Assembly (NCBI GenBank): GCA_007570785.1 | Contig: ML664175.1 | Coordinates: forward strand, 9,705,592-9,769,591 | Source: Antilocapra americana | Taxonomy: Eukaryota > Chordata > Mammalia > Artiodactyla > Antilocapridae | DNA: 64,000 nucleotides | Reading direction: 5' to 3' | Translations under genes and position numbers: made by a program | In this document: one piece after another, positions 57,373-64,000 of the stretch | Layout of the letters: every line of letters starts with the position of its first letter | Position numbering within the stretch: position 1 is the stretch's first letter | Notes under the pieces: generated by a model | The model's database searches: none | Told to the model about the DNA's origin: nothing | The model's input: only the letters and a program-made list of their open reading frames with translations

Positions 57373-57739
57373 AAGTTACTAGTGTAGTACACTCAAATTA
57401 GATACAAAGGGTGAAAAAAAATTCCCTCCTCCATCACCCAGCTCATGCCCAATCTTATTTCACTGACACTCATTCAACCCTGGATTAGGAAATTTGAAGT
57501 CCATATGGACAAATTTTGTTCAGATTTTAAAAATCAAATATAAAAAAGAGTCAAAGAACAAAATTAAGAACTTGGATCTTTCTACTGATCATGTATCTAT
57601 GTATTATCCTTTGGAGAGAATATACTTCTTTTCACATACAAAACATTTACACAAACTAACTATGCAACAGGACCCAGAGGAAGTCACAATAAATTCCAAA
57701 GAATCAGATGATATAGTGTTACCTGAAATATGTATAAAA
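57373..57739. other. Spacer, nothing certain
   Basis: AT-rich; perhaps the start of the degraded L1 that follows. Confidence 0.35.
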
Positions 57740-59320
57740 TAAGAAATGAGTAACAAGAAAAGAAATATTAAAATAGACTTGTCTGGAAACGAAAAAATAT
57801 GTGTCCAAACCCTTTGTTTAAATAGGAAACTTAAAATAAAATGGTATTAAAAATATACCAGTCAAAATTTGTATGACACGAGTAAATCACTGCTTAAGAA
57901 AGATTAAAAATCAATTAACTAAATGCTTACATCAGGAAATTGGAAAATGAACAACAGAGATAGCCCAAAGATATACAAAGGAAGGAAATAATAAATATAA
58001 GATGAAAATCAATAAAATACTGAACAACAGAAACACCAAAAAAGAGAAATTTAGCTAAAGGAAGACCTGAATTTTTGAAATAAGATTGATAGAACAGCTT
58101 TAGGCAAGAAATGTTTAAGGGGGAAATGTGATGGCTAGAAATTGCAAACAAACAAAATACAAAAGGAAATAAGAAATTTAAAATTGTACACACAGATATA
58201 CATAACCAATATGTTTGAAAACCTGGACAAAATGAACAAATGTCTTTGAAAATATACAAATGCCAAAAATTGACGTAAGATGAAGTCTAAAATGTGAATA
58301 GACTAAAACCACTAGTGAAATTGGAAAAATAAGAATTTACCTTTTCATGAAAATAATAAAAATTCTCTAGCCATAAATTATTTTACAAATAAATTCTACC
58401 AAATTTTCTAGAAATGTGTAACAATCATATGTAGGTTGTTATAGAATGTAGAAAAAGAGAGGACGCTAGTCAACTCACTTTATGAAGTCTGTATAATCTG
58501 AATTCCAATACAAAATGATGGTAGTAAAGGAAAATTATACCCATTTCATATATGAAAATAGATGTAAAATCCTAAAAAAAAAAAATAGCTAACAGAACCT
58601 GGCAGAGATTTAAAAAAATAATATATTATAATGAAATAGAATTTATCTTAGGGATGAAGAATGGTTTTATAACAGAAAATCTGTCGTTGTGGATCACCAC
58701 ATTAACAAAATAAAAAGGGAAAAAAAAACTATCTCATAGAAGCCTAAAGAGCATTTGAGAAAAAAGTCAATGTCTATTTGTAATATAAAAATATGAACTC
58801 TCCGATAACTAGGAATAGAAGGGAACATCTGGGTCTTGTTAAAGTCTCTTTGTTGCTACCTGGAGTAAACCTCATACCTATTAAAGTAACTGTAAATGTA
58901 GCCATCTGAAAATCAGGAACAAAGAAAGAAAACAGCTATCACTTCTCTTGTTCAGCATAACTTTAGAAGTCCTGGCCAGTGTAATAAAAGAGAGCAAAGC
59001 AAGAACTAAAAGTTTTGAAAGGGAAGAGACTTAATAATATTTTTTCCTGATAGCATGATTCCCTACTTGGAAAACCCTCAAAAGCAACAACCTCTCATGA
59101 TAAGAGAGCTAATGGTTTCATTACACTACTAGCAATTAAAGAGAAAATGTAATTTTAAAAATGGCCCTACTCACAATAACAACAACAGCTATATAATATC
59201 TAGGAATGAAATAATAAGGCATGTATAAGAAGCCTTGATGGAGAAAAATCTAAAACTTTAATAGTTTTAGGGTATAAAAAAGACCAAATCAACAGGGAGA
59301 TTTTTCATGTTAATGGATGA
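57740..59320 (+). mobile_element. Degraded old L1 ORF2 (plus)
   Basis: Sense L1 text recognisable in places: 'tgtctttgaaaatataca', 'aattgacgtaagatgaag', 'gtggatcaccacattaac', 'ttagaagtcctggccagt' and 'taatatctaggaatgaaa'. Highly mutated, with stops everywhere. Confidence 0.6.
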
Positions 59321-59324
59321 AATG

Positions 59325-59810
59325 AAGAATACATTTGAATCAGTTCTACCGAGGTGGACGAAACTGGAGCCTATTATCCAGGGTGAAGTAAGCCAGAAGG
59401 AAAAACAACAATACAGTATACTAACGCATATATATGGAATTTAGAAAGATGGTGATGATAACCCTGTATGCGAGACAGCAAAAGAGACACAGATGTATAG
59501 AACAGTCTTTTAGACGCTATTGGAGAGGGTAAGGGTGGGATGATATGGGAGAACGGCATTGAAACATGTTAATCATCATATGTGAAATGAATCGCCAGCC
59601 AAGGTTTGATGCGTGATACAGGGTGCTCAGGGCTGGTACACCGGGATGACCCAGAGGGATGGAATGCAGAGGGAGATGGGAGGGGGGTTCTGGAAGGGGA
59701 ACAAATGTATATCCATGGTGGATTCATGTCAATGTATGGCAAAACCAACACAATAATGTAAAGAAAAAAATTAATAAATTAAAAAATTTAAATAAATAAA
59801 AACAAATATA
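59325..59810 (+). mobile_element. L1-BT 3' end (5'-truncated)
   Basis: Same family as the nested insertion at 7174-8209: 'catttgaatcagttctac', 'acaatacagtatactaac', 'gggatgatatgggagaac', 'tgaaacatgttaatcatc', a G-rich tract near 59660-59690 and an A-rich tail. About 480 bp. Confidence 0.9.
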
Positions 59811-59849
59811 TAAGTTTTCCCCATAGAATCTATTCACATTTCCTGATCT

Positions 59850-60125
59850 CTTCCCCTAAAGTTGAACAAGAAGTTCATTGTCCTCTAGAACAAACAATGC
59901 AGCAATAAGCACCCTCCTATATGTCCCCTTATGGATCTAGGTAGGAATTATTTGGGGATACGGAGTCAAGATTGGGACTGCAGGTATGAGCTGTATGTAT
60001 CTCTGGTTTACCAGTGTGGCAGATTGCCCTCCAGAACAGTTATACCAGTTCACTCTTCAAGTAATCATACATGAGAGCACCACATCCCTTCATCCTCACC
60101 GACATATAGTAGTTTCTGACTTTGT
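59850..60125 (-). mobile_element. Old L1 3' region (minus)
   Basis: Antisense L1: 'caatgcagcaataagcac', 'gccctccagaacagttat', 'accagttcactcttcaag' and 'cttcatcctcaccgacat'. Confidence 0.65.
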
Positions 60126-60144
60126 AATTCTGTGGGAGTAATAA

Positions 60145-60345
60145 GGCTTTCCTGGTGGCTTGGTGGTAAAGATTCTGCTTGCCAATGCAGGAGATGTGGG
60201 TTCAACCCCTGGGTTGGGAAGATCTCCTGGGGGAGGAACTGGCAACTCACTCTGGTATTCTTGCATGGGAAATCCCCTGGACAGAGAAAACTGGCAGCCT
60301 ACAATCCATGGGGTCACAAAGAGTCGGACACAACTGAGCACTTAG
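60145..60345 (+). mobile_element. Bov-tA SINE (plus)
   Basis: Full-length layout from 'ggctttcctggtggcttg' through 'gttcaacccctgggttgg' to 'gagtcggacacaactgag'. A short AGTAATAA repeat on both sides (about 60137 and 60361) may be its target-site duplication. Confidence 0.9.
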
Positions 60346-60439
60346 TACATTGGCACAGGAAGTAATAATTCAAGTACCATAAAGCCTGAAGATAGATCAT
60401 GAAACATAGTGAATGAAAACAAGTCACATCACAATACTG

Positions 60440-60640
60440 TCTGTGTGGGCTGAAAACACAGGGAACTCTGGTCAATACCCTCTAATAATCTAAATGAGAA
60501 AAGAATTTGACAAAGAATGTGCGCTACGCTGTGCTGCATATGTATAACAGAATTATTTTGATGTACACCTGAAACAAACACAATATCGTTAATCAACTAT
60601 ACTCCAACATATTGATAAAATAAAAATGTTAATTGTTTTT
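60440..60640 (+). mobile_element. L1 3'-terminal fragment (plus)
   Basis: 'aataatctaaatgagaaa', 'catatgtataacagaatt', 'tgatgtacacctgaaaca' and 'atcaactatactccaaca' are the usual last 200 bp of cetartiodactyl L1 copies. Confidence 0.75.
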
Positions 60641-61009
60641 AAAATTTATAAATAAATTCAACAAGAAAAATACACATACAAAAAGGCACAGCATAAGTTA
60701 CAAGGATACGTAAATATCTGAAGACATCTGGCAAATCCACCAGAGTGGATGCCTCTGTGAAGAGGATGGAATGGCTGTGGGGATCATGGCTGAAGAGGGA
60801 AAATCAAATAAAATTAAAATATAACACAATGAAATAAATGAAGGAATGTGCATAAACCTATGTCAATAGAGTGCCATGAAGCAGAGTGTGACTAACTCAG
60901 CTCTTGATATCTGGGGGGGAAACAAGTCCATAGGAAGGTAGAAAGGGACAGTGCAGAGTGCTAGCCTATTCTGGGACAAATCTCTCTTGCTTCACGGTCC
61001 AAGGTGTCA
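60641..61009. other. Spacer, nothing recognised
   Basis: AT-rich; no features. Confidence 0.35.
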
Positions 61010-61480
61010 GGAATTCTTCAATTTGTCCATCACCTATAAAATAATACCCAAGATCCTTAGCAATACATTCAGAAATTTTCATCATCTTCCCCCTGCTCCC
61101 TTCAACCTCACTGAACTTCTATCTATCTGTCCCCTAAGGAGGCACAAGATTACTTCAATACTCTGTGTCTTTACACCAGTTCCTTCCATTGCTTGGGATG
61201 CTTTCCCCTACTTGTCTAGCCAGTAAATTCCTATTCATTCAACATGACCTCCACTGTGAACACCTTCTTTGCCTTTTATCCTCCTTCACCTGCTCTTCTC
61301 CCACATATATACATCTACTGGGCACTTGTCACATGGCATGGCACTGTCTCATTACTTGCTCACATATCTCTCCTGGATTAGATCACAAGCTCCTCGAGAA
61401 AAGAATCTGTCTTATTTTGGAACACACCTAAAAAACACAGGCTTCCTATAACTATGGAGGAATGAATGAATGCATGCTCT
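61010..61480 (+). mobile_element. L2 LINE 3' region (plus)
   Basis: Sense L2: 'accagttccttccattgc', 'aacatgacctccactgtg', 'gatcacaagctcctcgag', 'aagaatctgtcttatttt' and a tail with 'aatgaatgaatgcatg'. The 88-91-codon frames here are L2 remnants. Confidence 0.65.
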
Positions 61481-62294
61481 GTCATGGAAATTTGCAGAGA
61501 TTTCTAATGAGACCCTTTTAAAGAAGTGTTGCAAAAACACCAACGTGTACTATTAGGGAGACTGGAGTAATGAGACAGGGAAAGCCGTGAAGCTAAATTG
61601 CAGGGAAGATCTATCTTGTCAATGACCCTGCTGCCTCTTCCTTCTTTTCATGGAATTTCATGTCTACTATGCTACAAATAGCAGCAGGCACCAAATGAGG
61701 AGCTATACTTTCTTAGCATCTCTGATCTCCTAATTTTCCAATGGTGGGATGCTGCTGTGATTGCTGACACCTTGGGTCCTCTGACCCTACCACTTTCCCT
61801 CAGTCTTGCAACTTTATCCTCATCAAACTTCAATTTTATATTCTGTTATGTGTGTCCTGGGCTGGTTCATCACTTAGATTAAGCAGATGTAACTTGAGGG
61901 GCTCTGATCTTTCAGTGCAGCTTCCTGCCCACAATGATCTCCCTGATTGTCCTACTTCCATGATTGAAGTAGGACAATGACATGACTCTCCACTAGAGTC
62001 AGAAGAGTCCCAGGCTACCCAAACCTTCACTCTAGGCGTCAAAGACAGTGCCTTGCAGGAACCAATATATTTACACCTATTTTCAGACCGTTACCTGGGC
62101 CAGGGATGCAGAGGAAGTACATCCTAGTGAGGATTAAGGACATGGTAAGAAGGAGTGGGAAGTTAGGGAAAGTGTCCCTGGACCAGGAATAGACAGCTAG
62201 GAAAGCACAAGAGAAAATGTCAAAGGTCAAAGGAAAGAGAACAGGCATAGGATGGACCAAGCACATATTATTAACTTCTCAAATTTATTTCTTG
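61481..62294. other. Spacer with a strong perfect hairpin
   Basis: No gene. 61946-61978 is a perfect 13-bp inverted repeat (ATTGTCCTACTTC / GAAGTAGGACAAT) with a 7-base loop. Confidence 0.5.
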
Positions 62295-62535
62295 TTTTTT
62301 GGACACAACTAAGCAACTGAACTGAACTGAACTGAACTGATTCTCATTCTCCCTGATACTGGGAAATATAGAGGGGAAGAAGAAGAGGGCATCAGAGGAT
62401 GAGATGGTTGGATGGCACCACTGATGCAATGGACATGAACTTGGGCAAACTTCAGAAGATGGTGAGGGACAGGGAGGCCTGTCATTCTGCAGTTAATTGG
62501 GTCACAAAGACATGACTGGGTGACTGGACAAGAAC
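62295..62535 (+). mobile_element. BovB tail with (ACTGA)n plus BovB 3' piece
   Basis: A very short BovB end ('ggacacaactaagcaact' and four ACTGA-type repeats, 62298-62341) is followed by another BovB 3' piece (62352-62535; 'gatgagatggttggatgg', 'ggtcacaaagacatgac'). The tail-before-body order means two insertions or a rearrangement. Confidence 0.82.
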
Positions 62536-63216
62536 AACTTTCGCATTATGGAATTCTTACCTAGGCAACATTTGCGGGTTTGTTTTTTCCTTTTTTTGAT
62601 CTACTTCCTCATTTTCATAGACAAAGAGTCTCCCCCAAAGATGTCTTTTTAAACCTCCTTGCATGAGTTTTCAGCATGAAACCCCACTCTGCTCCCCACC
62701 TCCACTATCCCCAATAAACTCCCAATGTAGAGTTAAACTGATTGGACTAAAGGTCAGTTTCATTACATTTAAATAAGCATGGGGAATATCAAAAACAGCA
62801 GGAAACACAGTGCAGATTTCTGCAGCTACACTTTGATAAGCCCAGCAGCTGTGGCCATTTGAACACTCTCATGGGAATTAAAAAACTAAAATCCATAAAA
62901 CAATCTTCAGGCAATAACACTGAGTCTGCCTCTCCACAGAGAATAGGAATCAGTGGAGTAAGACTCAGCATCAGTGAGCTTGCTACCAAATCTAATTATT
63001 TTCTGGTGTGAAGTTGTTATGGGAAATGTAACAATTGGTATTGACTTTTAAACAGTTCTGTACCTATTTATTATTTGACCTCATTTAACAATTCATTTCC
63101 CAGTAAGTATTATGCATGAAGCTAAAAAACAGGGGTCGTGGAGACAGGTTTTTCTCATCTGTTTGTTGCAAAAGAGGCAAACAGTACTAAACACAACTAT
63201 TGAATTGCATATACAT
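62536..63216. other. Spacer, nothing recognised
   Basis: No gene or repeat recognised. Confidence 0.35.
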
Positions 63217-63228
63217 ATCTGAAATCCA

Positions 63229-63438
63229 GGGCTACCCTGGTGGCTCAGTCAGTAAAGAATCCACCTGAAATGTAGGAGACGTGGGTTTGATTCCTGGGTT
63301 GGGAAGATCCCCTGGAGGAGGGCATGGCAACCCCTCCTATTCTTGCCTGGAGAATCCCTATGGACAGAGGAGCCTGGCAGGCTGCAGTCCTTGGGGTTGG
63401 AAAGAGTCAGACTTGAATGAATGGCTAAGCATACACAA
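63229..63438 (+). mobile_element. Bov-tA SINE (plus) with perfect TSD
   Basis: Full Bov-tA ('ctaccctggtggctcagt' to 'gtcagacttgaatgaatg'). It is flanked by the 12-bp repeat ATCTGAAATCCA at 63217-63228 and 63439-63450. Confidence 0.93.
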
Positions 63439-63450
63439 ATCTGAAATCCA

Positions 63451-64000
63451 CTTCTTTCCTGCATGAACTACAGGATCTAAATGTCAGTTTGGCCAATTAA
63501 AGTGTTATGTTCTGCTGGTATGTTTAGTTTTTGCCAACCAAGAATTATGGTTTTTAAAATGAAAAGGCAAAAAAAAATAATGTAAAGAAAAGACAATTAT
63601 GTGTAATTCTTACAAAAAATGTACTTGAAGTCCAGTACCAACCAACCTAGCAGTGCTTTCCTCCACTGGAGGTCATCTGTAATGAGTGAATAAATAGTCA
63701 AAGGTAACAGACTTATGTAGACACTGTCCAATTCAACCCAAGTTCAATTCAACTCATGAAAAAATCCTTTACAAGAACACAAAGCTTACAAAAAAATAGT
63801 TGTTACTATCCACCAATATGACTGAATTAAAGACAGTTTAGACTTCTGATAATAGCTTTAGCTATCCAAGTCCACATAAAGAACATGTACTATTTAATCA
63901 GGACCTATTCTAGGCAGTTGTATTTTCATTACATATTGCAAAGCTCATTGAAACATGAGACTCAGAAACTGTAAAACACTCTTCCATGATTCATGGCATG
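63451..64000. other. AT-rich spacer to the window end
   Basis: Nothing recognised. Confidence 0.35.

Noticed and set aside
61165..61451. Frames of 60-91 codons
   Set aside because: They come from an L2 3' region, not a gene.
1..64000. CRISPR array, bacterial operon or defence system
   Set aside because: Repeat content, introns and splice signals are vertebrate; no regularly spaced repeat array or prokaryotic gene organisation exists here.

Overview
This is a gene-poor stretch of a ruminant (most likely bovine or a close relative) nuclear genome. The repeats identify the lineage: BovB (RTE-type LINE), Bov-tA and Bov-A2 SINEs, tRNA-derived CHR-type SINEs and L1-BT-type 3' ends occur throughout. 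Beneath them lie older mammalian L1, L2, MIR, L3/CR1 and DNA-transposon remnants. All names rest on recognition by eye, and no alignment was run.

Two gene-like loci stand out. (1) On the minus strand, a CpG-rich promoter near 17.5-17.8 kb fires leftward into the 5' end of what I recognise as MNS1 (meiosis-specific nuclear structural protein 1, an axonemal coiled-coil protein). Exon 1 ends with the ATG immediately before a GT donor (17572-17574). Exon 2 (16579-16800) adds 74 in-frame codons. No later exon was found, so intron 2 appears to run off the left edge. (2) On the plus strand at 21759-23103 lies a complete processed copy of CMBL (carboxymethylenebutenolidase homolog). It is intronless, has a GC-rich 5' leader, an intact 240-codon ORF with the catalytic triad, a poly(A) signal, an A-rich tail and a perfect 16-bp target-site duplication. 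It sits inside an older antisense L1.

Layout. 1-3.05 kb: BovB and L1 tails, including a local 160-bp duplicated patch. 3.05-11.39 kb: a nearly full-length dead L1 (+) carrying a younger L1-BT insertion with a 15-bp TSD and a Bov-tA. 11.4-16.5 kb: L1 tails, an MLT1-like LTR, other old repeats and a MIR, all in MNS1 intron 2. 16.58-17.83 kb: MNS1 exons 2 and 1 and promoter. 18-20.4 kb: spacer with a SINE and an L1 5' fragment. 20.44-24.0 kb: antisense L1 hosting the CMBL retrocopy. 24-44.7 kb: spacer with CHR, Bov-tA, BovB, L1 and MIR pieces. 44.7-46.7 kb: antisense L2 with nested CHR and MER5-like elements. 47-54.3 kb: GC-richer spacer with a local duplication and BovB tails. 54.3-64 kb: AT-rich spacer with L1, L2, Bov-tA and BovB remnants.

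The two loci are arranged divergently: MNS1 is transcribed left and the retrocopy right, about 4 kb apart. Whether the MNS1 CpG promoter also serves the retrocopy is only a hypothesis. No other protein-coding gene, RNA gene or CRISPR array could be supported.
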